A stretch of DNA of 64,000 nt, taken from the NCBI GenBank assembly GCA_964515055.1, contig CAZEUG010000006.1, forward strand, positions 1 through 64,000, written 5' to 3'. Origin of the DNA: QAMX01 sp964515055. Lineage in GTDB: Bacteria; Bacillota; Clostridia; Oscillospirales; QAMX01. The translations under genes and the position numbers were made by a program. The notes under the pieces were generated by a model, which saw nothing but the letters and a program-made list of their open reading frames with translations, was not told where the DNA came from and ran no database searches. Below, one piece after another: positions 52,831 to 60,939 of this stretch. Every line of letters begins with the position of its first letter. Position 1 is the stretch's first letter.

Positions 52831-52860
52831 AAAAATAGCCGCCCGGAAGAACCGGGCGGC
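52831..52860 (-). terminator. Terminator/attenuator between DUF4097 gene and ttcA-like gene
   Basis: On the minus strand GCCGCCCGG pairs with CCGGGCGGC around a 5-base loop, followed by TATTTTTG. It lies just downstream of the promoter at 52864-52893, so it could end the upstream operon and also attenuate the ttcA-like transcript. Confidence 0.75.
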
Positions 52861-52863
52861 TTT

Positions 52864-52893
52864 ATTATACCACAGTTTTTCACCGGACGTCAA
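52864..52893 (-). promoter_or_regulatory. Promoter of the ttcA-like gene
   Basis: On the minus strand TTGACG (52888-52893) and TATAAT (52864-52869) are separated by 18 bases; the -35 box overlaps the stop codon of the DUF4097 gene. Confidence 0.65.
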
Positions 52894-53894
52894 TCATTGC
52901 TGTCCGGGAAATCGATCTGGATGTTGCCGTTGCTCGTCGTAGCGGTCAGCCGGATCGGACCCTTTCCCCATTTCGTTGGCAGACTGCTGGAGCCGTTCGT
53001 GGTACGGCTGATGATCCGGAAGGTATCTGTCGGCTCCGTGAGATGACCCACAATCGAACCGTTGGCGGTTCGGAAGATCAGCTCCGTTCTGGCCGTCACC
53101 TGTTCAAACGAGATCTCGGCATTTTCGGTTTGCAGATTCAGAGCGGAGCCGCAGTGGACATTGCTCGCCCGAATTCCGCAGTTGGCCGTTATGGCTGTCA
53201 TACCCTGCTCCACCTGCACGTTCTCCAGAGTGATATTTGCATTGCTTGTCCGTGCCGTGATCGTATGGGCTGTGCATTCCTTCAGTCCCAGATGGGCGTT
53301 CGACGTTTTCAGGCACAGCTCGCCCGCCATCTGAATCTGCTCCGCCGAGATACTGGCGTTGACGCTTTCAGCCGTCACTCGACCAGTCATCTGCTGCGGC
53401 AGGGCGATGGTCAGCACCGGCGGATTGCACCGATTGTTCCAGTCGGAGCGTTTCATCCGCAAACGGCAATTGATCACCGAAAGGCAACCGTCCGTTTGCT
53501 GAAGCTCATAGCGATGCGTCTCGTTCTCCCCATACGACAGATGAATCCATTCATCGGGCGAACGTTCTATCCGGATGGGTGCGTTTTCTTCCCGGAGCAG
53601 CACTTCGCGGATGATCTCCGTTGAAAACTGCTGTTTTTTGACGACATAGCCCTCCGAACGTCGACTGCTTTTCGAAGATTCCGTGTCCGTGGCGCGGGTG
53701 AGCAATTCCACAAGCAGCTGCCGGGCGACCTCAGACGGATGTTCCAGACCATCAACCGCCTTTTCTTCAGTCTGGCCTTCTTCCATCCGATCTTCAATGA
53801 TTTCGTTGTAGTAGGCAATTGTTTTGTTGATTTCGTCCTCCGGAATTCCCTTCAGGCATTCTGTCAATTTTGCGAGATAGGCTGTTTTTGTCAC
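52890..53894 (-). CDS. DUF1700-DUF4097 protein downstream of PadR
   Basis: The 334-residue product has an N-terminal helical DUF1700-type domain (residues 1-80; AYLAKLTECLKGIPEDEINK, read as AYLAKLTECLKG and IPEDEI) and a C-terminal DUF4097 beta-repeat region from about 150 with recurring TSNA, TANG and TTNG turns. There is no signal peptide or clear membrane helix, unlike many DUF1700 proteins. The start is GTG 53894, which overlaps the PadR stop as GTGA. In related operons such proteins are controlled by the PadR regulator and linked to envelope stress, but the role here is not established. Confidence 0.85.
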   Translation of the reverse strand: MTKTAYLAKLTECLKGIPEDEINKTIAYYNEIIEDRMEEGQTEEKAVDGLEHPSEVARQLLVELLTRATDTESSKSSRRSEGYVVKKQQFSTEIIREVLLREENAPIRIERSPDEWIHLSYGENETHRYELQQTDGCLSVINCRLRMKRSDWNNRCNPPVLTIALPQQMTGRVTAESVNASISAEQIQMAGELCLKTSNAHLGLKECTAHTITARTSNANITLENVQVEQGMTAITANCGIRASNVHCGSALNLQTENAEISFEQVTARTELIFRTANGSIVGHLTEPTDTFRIISRTTNGSSSLPTKWGKGPIRLTATTSNGNIQIDFPDSND

Positions 53895-54205
53895 GGCATA
53901 ACCACTCCTCTGATAAACTGATATACGCGCTGGACTTCTTCCCATTCGGTCAGGAAAACCTGAATTTTGGCTCGCCCCTGGTCAGTAATCTGATAGTATT
54001 TCCGCAGCCGGCCATTGTGCTCCATCGTGTACACATTCAGGCATTGACTGCTTTCCAGGCGCTTCAGGATCGGATACAGCGTTGATTCCGACAGTGCGAT
54101 TTTGGATGATAGCTCACGGACGATCTGGTATCCATAGGAATCACCTTTGGTCAGGACGGCCAGGACACAAGCCTCCAGCATACCCCGTTTCAATTGTGTA
54201 TCCAA
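53891..54205 (-). CDS. PadR family transcriptional regulator
   Basis: The 104-residue product is a short-form PadR winged-helix repressor: QLKRGMLEACVLAVLTKGD, then SYGYQIVRELSSK near residue 23, ESTLYPILKRLES near 40 and RKYYQITDQGRA near 68. GGAGG lies 10 bases before the ATG. It overlaps the DUF1700/DUF4097 gene by 4 bases, and an inverted repeat spans its own -10 box, so autorepression is likely. The ligand is unknown. Confidence 0.93.
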   Translation of the reverse strand: MDTQLKRGMLEACVLAVLTKGDSYGYQIVRELSSKIALSESTLYPILKRLESSQCLNVYTMEHNGRLRKYYQITDQGRAKIQVFLTEWEEVQRVYQFIRGVVMP

Positions 54206-54217
54206 GACATCGCCTCC

Positions 54218-54244
54218 CTACGCCTTATATTATGCCATGCGTAG
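54218..54244. promoter_or_regulatory. Inverted repeat over the padR promoter, candidate operator
   Basis: CTACGC and GCGTAG lie 15 bases apart and enclose the -10 box at 54229-54234. The position fits a PadR autorepression site. Confidence 0.5.
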
Positions 54245-54257
54245 TATTGTTTGTCAA
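54229..54257 (-). promoter_or_regulatory. Promoter of the padR operon
   Basis: On the minus strand TTGACA (54252-54257) and CATAAT (54229-54234) are separated by 17 bases. Confidence 0.8.
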
Positions 54258-54270
54258 GAGAGTTTTGAAA

Positions 54271-54303
54271 AAGCACCGGCATTTTTTCAAAATGTCGGTG
54301 CTT
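54271..54303. repeat. Hairpin between divergent padR and trmB promoters
   Basis: AAGCACCGGCATTTT pairs with AAAATGTCGGTGCTT around a 3-base loop (one G-T pair). It has a short T run only on the minus strand, where no upstream gene needs termination. Confidence 0.6.
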
Positions 54304-54331
54304 GCAATGACAGCAGATCTCATGGTATAAT
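54302..54331 (+). promoter_or_regulatory. Promoter of trmB
   Basis: TTGCAA (54302-54307) and TATAAT (54326-54331) are separated by 18 bases. Confidence 0.65.
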
Positions 54332-54392
54332 ATTGGCAAACAGAAAATCAGAACGCGGCATGTGTCGCGTTGAAGGAGTGGCTGAATTCGGT

Positions 54393-55076
54393 ATGGCCCG
54401 AATGCGTAGAAAAAAGAACCTTGTGCCGCGCATGGAGCGCTGCAGCAGTTATCAGATTTTGCCGCCGTTTCCGGCACCCGGTTCCTGGCGAACCGCTTTC
54501 GGTGCAGGGTCGGATGCGACGTTGGCTTTGGAAATCGGTTGCGGGAAGGGCGGGTTTGCCGTTCGGACGGCTCAGGCTGACCCAGCCTGCTGTCTGATTG
54601 CGATGGATCGCGTGAATGAGGCGCTGGTCGTCGGCATGGAGCGTGCCGCGTCGGAGCAGGTACAGAACCTCCGGTTTCTGAGCGGAGACTGTGCGATGCT
54701 GTCCGAGCTGTTTGCGCCCGGCGAGGTGGATATCATCTACCTGAACTTTTCCGATCCGTGGCCGAGCAAGCGTCACGCGAAGCGGCGGTTGACCTATCGG
54801 ACGTTTCTGGAGATTTACCGAAAGCTTCTGGCGGAAGACGGCGTTTTGTATTTCAAGACGGATAACCGCGACCTGTTCGAGTTCAGTCTGGAGGAATTCT
54901 CAGGCAACGGTTTCCTGCTGGACGGCGTGACATACGACCTCCACGCGACGGATCTGCCGAATATTCCAACCGAATACGAAGAAAAGTTTGCTGCGGCCGG
55001 AATGCCGATTCACCGGTTAGCCGCCCGGAAGCAGCTGGCTGCACCCCCTGCACCGGAGGCCGAACATGACGCATGA
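54393..55076 (+). CDS. trmB: tRNA (guanine-N7)-methyltransferase TrmB
   Basis: TrmB methylates G46 of tRNA with S-adenosylmethionine. The 227-residue product starts MARMRRKKNLV as in the family, has the SAM-binding motif ALEIGCGKGGFAV near residue 44, IYLNFSDPWPSKRHAKRRL near 118, and the closing motif DLPNIPTEYEEKF near 190. The start is taken at ATG 54393, with GAAGGAG about 14 bases upstream; the family N-terminus supports it over earlier in-frame codons. It overlaps the next gene by 11 bases. Confidence 0.95.
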   Translation: MARMRRKKNLVPRMERCSSYQILPPFPAPGSWRTAFGAGSDATLALEIGCGKGGFAVRTAQADPACCLIAMDRVNEALVVGMERAASEQVQNLRFLSGDCAMLSELFAPGEVDIIYLNFSDPWPSKRHAKRRLTYRTFLEIYRKLLAEDGVLYFKTDNRDLFEFSLEEFSGNGFLLDGVTYDLHATDLPNIPTEYEEKFAAAGMPIHRLAARKQLAAPPAPEAEHDA

Positions 55077-55608
55077 ACGCTGCCTGCTCCGCCATCTGAA
55101 GCAGGCGTATCGAGCCATCGGCGACCGGACGCCCATCCCTGCGGACTGCGGTCAGCTCTGCGGTGCCGCCTGCTGTCATGCACCGACCGGGCAGGAATCG
55201 GAATACGGGATGCTGCTGTTCCCCGGAGAGGAGCAGCTTTTGCGGAAGGATTCGAACTTTACGCTGTCCTGTCTGCCGCCGCCGACCGGGTTTCATCGTC
55301 CGGTCTGGTTTGCTACCTGCCGGGGCGTCTGCAATCGCAGCCATCGGCCGCTGGCCTGTCGGATTTTCCCGTGTCTCCCCTATCTTCCTGTCGATGAGCG
55401 CGGCGCGCGTTCGCCGTTCCCGGCCATCATTCCGGATCCGCGTGCTTCCATCGTCTGTCCGCTGGTATCGCACGGTGAAAACCATGTCGATGAGACGTTT
55501 TACGAGGCGGTTGCAGCGGCTGCGGCGGCACTTTTGTCCTGTCCGGCGCACCGTGCCTTTCTGGAAAGTCTGTCCGCATTGATCGACGAGTACCGCCGGT
55601 TTCTGTAG
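55066..55608 (+). CDS. Cysteine-cluster (YkgJ-like) protein
   Basis: The 180-residue product has cysteine patterns that suggest a zinc or Fe-S site: CGQLCGAACCHAPTG near residue 28, then ATCRGVCNRSHRPLACRIFPCLPY near 85 (read as CRGVC and CRIFPC). YkgJ-type proteins are widespread and uncharacterised. It overlaps trmB by 11 bases and is convergent with the GtrA gene, only 2 bases away. No terminator is visible between them. Confidence 0.72.
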   Translation: MTHERCLLRHLKQAYRAIGDRTPIPADCGQLCGAACCHAPTGQESEYGMLLFPGEEQLLRKDSNFTLSCLPPPTGFHRPVWFATCRGVCNRSHRPLACRIFPCLPYLPVDERGARSPFPAIIPDPRASIVCPLVSHGENHVDETFYEAVAAAAAALLSCPAHRAFLESLSALIDEYRRFL

Positions 55609-55610
55609 GG

Positions 55611-56090
55611 TCAGTTCTGCTTCCGGATTTTATTTTTGAAGACAAAATATTTCTGAGCGAAATAGCTGAGGAGGAACGTGGCCAGATCGGTCATAACCTT
55701 TGCGATCAGAGCCGGAATGTTGCACCGTTCATGGAACAGATGCAGCACAAAGTTGCCGATGACGGCGACCAGCAGCGCCACCAGCATATACTTGGCCATA
55801 CGGCGAATCAGGTGGCCGTCCGACGGCTGATGAAAGACCAGGTAGTTATTGAAGTAGAAGTTTTCGACCGAGCTGACCATGCGCGCCAGCGAATACGCGA
55901 TATTGACATCCGTCAGCGTCAGTGCGCCAATCCACGGCAGCGACAGCACCCAGCCGTCCTCCATACCGTGCCGGTGCAGCAGGGTCAGCGCCAGTAGATA
56001 AATCAGGTAATCCAGCAGCGTGGCCAGCAGCGAAGATGCCGTGTACGCTGCGGTTTCACGGAATTTGGTCAAATGGCGAAGGCATTTCAT
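55611..56090 (-). CDS. GtrA family membrane protein
   Basis: The product of about 159 residues has four hydrophobic helices and the GtrA pattern (TASSLLATLLDYLIYLLAL near residue 18 and VENFYFNNYLVF near 75). GtrA proteins often flip lipid-linked sugars made by a paired glycosyltransferase. Here a GT2 glycosyltransferase is encoded divergently 61 bases away, which fits that role. The ORF stays open 27 codons upstream, but ATG 56090 gives the family N-terminus. Confidence 0.85.
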   Translation of the reverse strand: MKCLRHLTKFRETAAYTASSLLATLLDYLIYLLALTLLHRHGMEDGWVLSLPWIGALTLTDVNIAYSLARMVSSVENFYFNNYLVFHQPSDGHLIRRMAKYMLVALLVAVIGNFVLHLFHERCNIPALIAKVMTDLATFLLSYFAQKYFVFKNKIRKQN

Positions 56091-56151
56091 GAAATGGATC
56101 CGGCTCCTCTGAAAGTGAATCTTTTCTCTGTCAAAAATGCGGAGGTTCTTT

Positions 56152-57198
56152 ATGGAATATTGTGCAGTCATTCCCTCTTATCGACCGGATGCACGGCTGA
56201 TCGAGACGATTCAGTCGCTCCGTGCCGTTGGATTCGCGCACATTTTTGTTGTCAACGACGGTTCCGGCGCTGACTATGATGCTTATTTTGAGCAGGCCGC
56301 AACGCAGTCCGGCGTTGTCCTGCTGCGTCACGCCATCAACATGGGCAAAGGACGCGCCATGAAAACCGGATTCTGTGCGGTTTTGGAGCAGCAGCCCGGC
56401 TGTCCTGCCGTCGTGGTGGACGGAGACGGGCAGCATCCCGCTCCGGCTGCGATGCAGGCCGTCAAGCTGGCTGCCGCGCATCCGGACGCTCTGATCCTCG
56501 GCTGTCGGCGCTTTTTGCGTCAGAAATCCATGCCGCTGCCGAATCTGATCGGGAACCTGTTGACGAGGGCCGCCTTTTTCCTGCTGACCGGCATTGCATT
56601 TTCCGACACGCAGTGCGGGCTCCGCGCCTATCCGCCAGCCGTCATGCGGCGAATCTGCGAGGTCAGCGGCGAACGGTTTGAGCTGGAAAACAACACGCTG
56701 CTGGCGGTGCGCCGTCAGCGCATCCCCGTTGTCGAATTTGCCATGGAGGTCGTCTATGCGCCGAAGGGCTCCTACGTCACGACGTTCCGCAAGGCGGCCG
56801 ACTCCGCGAGGATTGCCCGCGCGCTGCTCGACTTCGCCTGCATCCCGCTCCTGTTGGGTCTGTTATCCGCCCTTGCAGCCTTCTGTTTCCTTCCAGCGCA
56901 GCCGCGCCCGTCGGAGGCCGGTTGGATCACTGCGCTTACCCTGTTGGTCGGGAAGCTGCTGTTGATTCCCGGTGCCCGTCGAAAGGGAGCTGTTGCCGGA
57001 TATGCCGTTGGGATTTCTGCCGCATACGGTTGGATCATAGCCACTCTGCTCCATTGGACCGGCTGGCATTTTTCCGCAGCGTTCAGTGTTCTTCTGGTGC
57101 CGTTTGCGCTGATTTCGTTTGCCTGTTATCGTCTGGCGGCCTATGGTCGGGCGCCGAAACGTCTTGTCCTGCCAGAATCGCCGCATTCCGGCGAATGA
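56152..57198 (+). CDS. Family 2 glycosyltransferase with C-terminal membrane helices
   Basis: The 348-residue product has a DPM1-type catalytic domain in residues 1-230: VIPSYRPDARL near 6, VVNDGSG near 32, MGKGRAMKTGF near 68, VVDGDGQH near 88 and SDTQCGLRAYPP near 150. Four hydrophobic helices follow from about 232. Such enzymes usually transfer a sugar to a polyprenyl phosphate. GGAGG precedes ATG 56152. Its last 116 bases overlap the end of the convergent QueG-like gene. Confidence 0.88.
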   Translation: MEYCAVIPSYRPDARLIETIQSLRAVGFAHIFVVNDGSGADYDAYFEQAATQSGVVLLRHAINMGKGRAMKTGFCAVLEQQPGCPAVVVDGDGQHPAPAAMQAVKLAAAHPDALILGCRRFLRQKSMPLPNLIGNLLTRAAFFLLTGIAFSDTQCGLRAYPPAVMRRICEVSGERFELENNTLLAVRRQRIPVVEFAMEVVYAPKGSYVTTFRKAADSARIARALLDFACIPLLLGLLSALAAFCFLPAQPRPSEAGWITALTLLVGKLLLIPGARRKGAVAGYAVGISAAYGWIIATLLHWTGWHFSAAFSVLLVPFALISFACYRLAAYGRAPKRLVLPESPHSGE

Positions 57199-57940
57199 CG
57201 GCACCGCCCCGCCAGATGAATGCGCGGTCGGCGTACAGTCGTTCAATGGCGCGGTTGGACAGATTTTTCAGGCTTTCATAATCAAAATCGTTGATCAGCT
57301 CCTCGCAAAATGCGGGGAGCTTTGTTTTTTGTACCTCTTTGTTGGCCGGGCACACCGTCTGACAGAGGTCACAGCCCCACGCCGTATGATAGCGGCGCAT
57401 CATCGCCTGTTCCTCTTCCGTCAGGGTGCCGCGGCGCTGTGTGATTTCGGACAAACACGTCGGCGCAGCCGGGCAGGCGCGTCTGCAGGCACCGCAGCCG
57501 CAGCATGGCTCTGGCGCACGAAGCGTGACAGTTTCGCCGGGGAAATCGCCACACAACTCCCCCAAAAACACGAAGCTGCCATAGGGCTTGGTCAGCAGCA
57601 GGCCATTTTGACCCAATTGCCCCAAACCGGCGGCGGACGCCAGCGCCGTCTCGCGAAAGGGCGATGTATCCGCAAAGGTACCGCACAGTTCCGTATGAGC
57701 CGCAGCTGCGGCATCTGCAAACAGACGGCGCAGCACGAGATGGTAATCCCGCCCGCGGGCATAGAGCGAGACAGACCCCTCCGTCTGACCAGCGTAATAC
57801 GGAACGGCAGCCAGAATCAGGGTACTGCCGGGCGGCTGCATTTTTCCGGGCAATACATACGGTGCGGCATCCTCCATGCGGATGACGGCCGTCAGGGCTC
57901 CGGCGGTTTCCCGGAGCCAGTCACAAATATGCTGGGTCAT
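57083..57940 (-). CDS. QueG-like double 4Fe-4S protein
   Basis: The 285-residue product resembles epoxyqueuosine reductase: ferredoxin cysteines CCGCGACRRACPAAPTC near residue 145 and CDLCQTVCPANKE near 191. It is about 100 residues shorter than QueG, lacks the usual HEAT-like C-terminus, and its last part is encoded by DNA that overlaps the convergent glycosyltransferase gene. It overlaps the upstream folate transporter gene as ATGA. A role in queuosine synthesis is possible but not shown. Confidence 0.8.
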   Translation of the reverse strand: MTQHICDWLRETAGALTAVIRMEDAAPYVLPGKMQPPGSTLILAAVPYYAGQTEGSVSLYARGRDYHLVLRRLFADAAAAAHTELCGTFADTSPFRETALASAAGLGQLGQNGLLLTKPYGSFVFLGELCGDFPGETVTLRAPEPCCGCGACRRACPAAPTCLSEITQRRGTLTEEEQAMMRRYHTAWGCDLCQTVCPANKEVQKTKLPAFCEELINDFDYESLKNLSNRAIERLYADRAFIWRGGAVIRRNAAILAGQDVSAPDHRPPDDNRQTKSAQTAPEEH

Positions 57941-58485
57941 TTTTTTCGGCTCACCATCAGGATATCAAAGACGTGTGTTTTTTCAAGGCGCGACCATGTA
58001 AACCAGAGCAGACCCGCATAGAGCGGAATGCTGACCAGGCGGAACGGCAGCTTGGCCAGCAGCATTCCCCAGAAGGAGAGTTCATAGAATTCATGCAGGA
58101 TGTAGCTGTTGGCAAACAGGTCGCAGCACACCGTGACGGCTGCAACGGCAATCAGTGTGCGGACGAATGAAACGCGCTTTCCGTGCAGCAGAAACCCGTA
58201 GATCATGCCGCGCAAGGCGCAGTTCAGTGTGACCGGCAGGAACAGACTCAGGCCGCCGCTGTTGACGAGCATACCGAGCAGGTCACCTGCCATGCAGTTG
58301 ACCGCGGCGATCACCGGCCCCATCAGGAGCCCGCTCAGCGCATGAGACAGGAATTGGAGGCTATAGCGGTCATAGCCGAAAATCTCAATCCGCAAAAAGC
58401 GGGTAAAAATAATATCCAGCGCGATCAGAAGTGCTGAAAACGCCAAAATTCTGGTGCTTTTATACAGGATTCTCTTGTTTTGCAT
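57937..58485 (-). CDS. folT: Folate ECF transporter S component
   Basis: The 182-residue product has about six membrane helices and the folate S-component pattern: an N-terminal LALDIIFTRFLRIEI-type string near residue 20 and LGMLVNSGG near 68. It would bind folate and pass it to the shared ECF energising module, encoded elsewhere. It lies 28 bases after ruvB. No THF riboswitch is visible in the short upstream gap. Confidence 0.85.
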   Translation of the reverse strand: MQNKRILYKSTRILAFSALLIALDIIFTRFLRIEIFGYDRYSLQFLSHALSGLLMGPVIAAVNCMAGDLLGMLVNSGGLSLFLPVTLNCALRGMIYGFLLHGKRVSFVRTLIAVAAVTVCCDLFANSYILHEFYELSFWGMLLAKLPFRLVSIPLYAGLLWFTWSRLEKTHVFDILMVSRKK

Positions 58486-58513
58486 GGTTTAATCGTTCCT
58501 CTGTCCGGCAAAT

Positions 58514-59578
58514 TCATTCCTCATCCAGCTGCAACTGTTCCGACGGTGCTGGTGTAGCATTCGGCATTGGCAATCCAAGGTGGCGATAGGCCGTAGGCGT
58601 TGCACAGCGACCGCGTGGCGTCCGGTTGAGAAAGCCGATTTGCATGAGGTAGGGTTCATAAACATCTTCGATGGTGGCGGCATCCTCCCCGATGGTCGCC
58701 GCCAATGTTTCCAGGCCGACCGGCCCGCCCGCATAATGCTCAATCACGCCGCGCAGCATTCGCCGATCCAGCGTGTCGAGGCCGAGCTCATCGATTTCCA
58801 GGGTATTGAGTGCCATATCGGCGACAGCGCGGGTGATGACGCCCTGGGCACGAATCTGCGCAAAATCGCGGACGCGGCGCAGGAGTCGGTTGGCAATTCG
58901 CGGCGTTCCGCGGGAGCGCTTTGCAATTTCGAGCGCGCCGTTGTCTTCAATGTCAATTTGCAGAATGGAAGCACTGCGTCGGACGATCTGAGCCAGTTCC
59001 TCCGGCGTATAGAGTTCGAGGCGCATAATCACGCCGAAGCGGTCGCGCAGCGGTGCGCTCAGGCGACCCGCTCTCGTTGTGGCACCGATCAGCGTAAACT
59101 TCGGCAGAGAAATCCGCAGGGATTCGGCGCCCATGCCCTTCCCCATGATAATATCGAAGGCAAAATCTTCCATGGCGGGGTACAGGACTTCTTCCACAGC
59201 GGGATTCAAGCGATGAATTTCATCGACGAACAGGATGTCATTTTCATTGAGCTTGGAGAGAATGGTGGCCAGATCTTTTGCTTTTTCAATGGCCGGGCCG
59301 CTTGTTACGCGCAGAGAAACGCCCATTTCATTGGCGATGACACCGGCCAGCGTCGTTTTGCCCAGTCCGGGAGGGCCGTACAACAGGCAGTGATCCATCG
59401 GTTCACCGCGCAGCTTGGCTGCGCGAATATAGACGTTGAGCAGTTCCTTGGCCTTGCTTTGACCCAGATAGTCGTCCAGCGTTCGCGGTCGAAGCGCATT
59501 TTCGACCGCGCTCTCTCCGGTCACAGCCGTTGGCGTCAGAATTCTGTTTTCGCTGTCGTCTGAAAATGTCAGCGCCAT
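58514..59578 (-). CDS. ruvB: Holliday junction helicase RuvB
   Basis: RuvB is the hexameric AAA+ motor that drives branch migration of Holliday junctions with RuvA. The 354-residue product has LRPRTLDDYLGQ near residue 30, Walker A GPPGLGKTTLA near 69, Walker B ILFVDEIHRLN near 116, sensor GATTRAG near 168 and a C-terminal winged helix with RTPRGR near 323. GAAAGGGG precedes the ATG. It is the last of the ruvCAB genes. Confidence 0.97.
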   Translation of the reverse strand: MALTFSDDSENRILTPTAVTGESAVENALRPRTLDDYLGQSKAKELLNVYIRAAKLRGEPMDHCLLYGPPGLGKTTLAGVIANEMGVSLRVTSGPAIEKAKDLATILSKLNENDILFVDEIHRLNPAVEEVLYPAMEDFAFDIIMGKGMGAESLRISLPKFTLIGATTRAGRLSAPLRDRFGVIMRLELYTPEELAQIVRRSASILQIDIEDNGALEIAKRSRGTPRIANRLLRRVRDFAQIRAQGVITRAVADMALNTLEIDELGLDTLDRRMLRGVIEHYAGGPVGLETLAATIGEDAATIEDVYEPYLMQIGFLNRTPRGRCATPTAYRHLGLPMPNATPAPSEQLQLDEE

Positions 59579-59621
59579 GGTTCAACGTTCCCCTTTCGAG
59601 CCAGAGCCCCGTTTGAATGCT

Positions 59622-60224
59622 TCAGGCATTCTTCAGCGCCTGGCGGATGATTTCTTCTGTCGATAAGCCCTGTCCCTCCACGCTGTTGACGGCTTTCACG
59701 GCCTCCGGGCGCGTATAGCCCAGGACGACCAGCGCAGAGACAGCGGATTCGCGGCTGCTGTTTTGCAGCACCGGCTCATTGCCGTCTGTATCCGCTGCCA
59801 GCTGTTCCAGCTCATTGCCCATGGTCTTTGCAATTTTATCCCGCAGCTCCAGCAGAATTCGCTGTGCGAGCTTTTTGCCGACGCCCTGAGCGAGGGTCAG
59901 CATTTTTTCATCGCCGTTCAGAATGCCGACGGCAAAGCGATCCGGCGTGGTCACAGACAGAATGGCCATGGCCGCTTTCGGCCCGACGCCGGAAATATCA
60001 ATCAGCATCAGGAAGCTGTTTTTTTCCTTGAGATCGAGGAAGCCGTATAGTTCGACGACGTCCTCCCGCATATAGACGTGGGTGAACAGACGCACCTTTT
60101 CTCCGATGCGGAGGCGCGTCAGTGTATTGGTGGAGACAGTCAGCTCATATCCGACGCCGCCGCAGTCGAGCACGGCACCGTTTGTCAGGAGGCAGGCCAC
60201 CGGCCCTTCCAGATAATAAAACAC
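59622..60224 (-). CDS. ruvA: Holliday junction protein RuvA
   Basis: RuvA binds Holliday junctions as a tetramer and loads RuvB. The 200-residue product shows the OB-fold start (YYLEGPVACLLTNGAVLDCGGVGY, read as YYLEGPV and CGGVGYEL), helix-hairpin-helix strings DISGVGPKAAMAIL near residue 73 and LAQGVGKKLAQRILLEL near 110, and the C-terminal RuvB-contact domain with LGYTRPEAVKAV near 172. It lies 23 bases after ruvC and 43 before ruvB. Confidence 0.96.
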   Translation of the reverse strand: MFYYLEGPVACLLTNGAVLDCGGVGYELTVSTNTLTRLRIGEKVRLFTHVYMREDVVELYGFLDLKEKNSFLMLIDISGVGPKAAMAILSVTTPDRFAVGILNGDEKMLTLAQGVGKKLAQRILLELRDKIAKTMGNELEQLAADTDGNEPVLQNSSRESAVSALVVLGYTRPEAVKAVNSVEGQGLSTEEIIRQALKNA

Positions 60225-60247
60225 AGTGAGGTTCTCCTTTCGATTGT

Positions 60248-60736
60248 TCAGATGCGTTTTCGCGCAAGCGGAGACGACCCGTTCAGTGTCAGCGCCAGCG
60301 CCAGCGCATCTGCCGCATCGTCCGGCTTTGGCACCTCCGGCAGTCGAAGGCGCAGGCGGGTCATTTCCATCATTTGCTTTTTCGTGGCCTGACCGTATCC
60401 GGTCAGCGCCATTTTGACCTGCAGCGGCGTGTATTCAAAAATCTCGACACCATGCTCCCGCAGCGCCAACAGAATCACGCCCCGCGCCTCAGCCACCTGA
60501 ATCACCGTCGTCTGGTTATGCTGGTAAAACAGCTGCTCCACGGCGGCGGCGTGCGGCTTGAAATGGTCCAGCAGCTGGTTCATATCGCGATAGATGACAG
60601 ACAGCCTGTCCGGCAGCGACATTCCGGCTTCCGTGGTGATGACACCGTGGCCGATCGGACTCGGCACGCCCTTCATGGACGAAATCACGCCGTACCCGAT
60701 GATCCCGTAGCCCGGGTCGATTCCCAGTAGAATCAA
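60248..60736 (-). CDS. ruvC: Holliday junction resolvase RuvC
   Basis: RuvC cuts Holliday junctions. The 162-residue product begins LLGIDPGYGIIGYGV with the first catalytic Asp, AVEQLFY with the catalytic Glu near 68, and the closing acidic pair in DDAADALALAL near 145. The start is TTG 60736, with GGGAGGG 6 bases upstream; the ATG at 60784 would add 16 unrelated residues. The gene heads the ruvCAB operon. Confidence 0.95.
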   Translation of the reverse strand: MILLGIDPGYGIIGYGVISSMKGVPSPIGHGVITTEAGMSLPDRLSVIYRDMNQLLDHFKPHAAAVEQLFYQHNQTTVIQVAEARGVILLALREHGVEIFEYTPLQVKMALTGYGQATKKQMMEMTRLRLRLPEVPKPDDAADALALALTLNGSSPLARKRI

Positions 60737-60795
60737 GGCAGTCCCTCCCTCTTTCTTTGCATCCTGTCGCTTCAAAAACCGCATGGAACAAGCAT

Positions 60796-60824
60796 ATTAT
60801 AGCATAAATCCGTCATGGACGCAA
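60796..60824 (-). promoter_or_regulatory. Promoter of the ruvCAB operon
   Basis: On the minus strand TTGCGT (60819-60824) and TATAAT (60796-60801) are separated by 17 bases. No LexA-box-like palindrome is apparent. Confidence 0.75.
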
Positions 60825-60848
60825 GCCGCCGAATCCTGCAATTTCCGC

Positions 60849-60877
60849 TTGACACCGACACGGTTCTGGTATATAAT
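60849..60877 (+). promoter_or_regulatory. Consensus promoter of the MBL lipoprotein gene
   Basis: TTGACA (60849-60854) and TATAAT (60872-60877) are separated by 17 bases. Confidence 0.88.
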
Positions 60878-60939
60878 TGAATGGGTGTCTTACGGCCTGT
60901 TTTCAGGTTTGAATAAGAACCGGATTTGTGAGGAGATTT

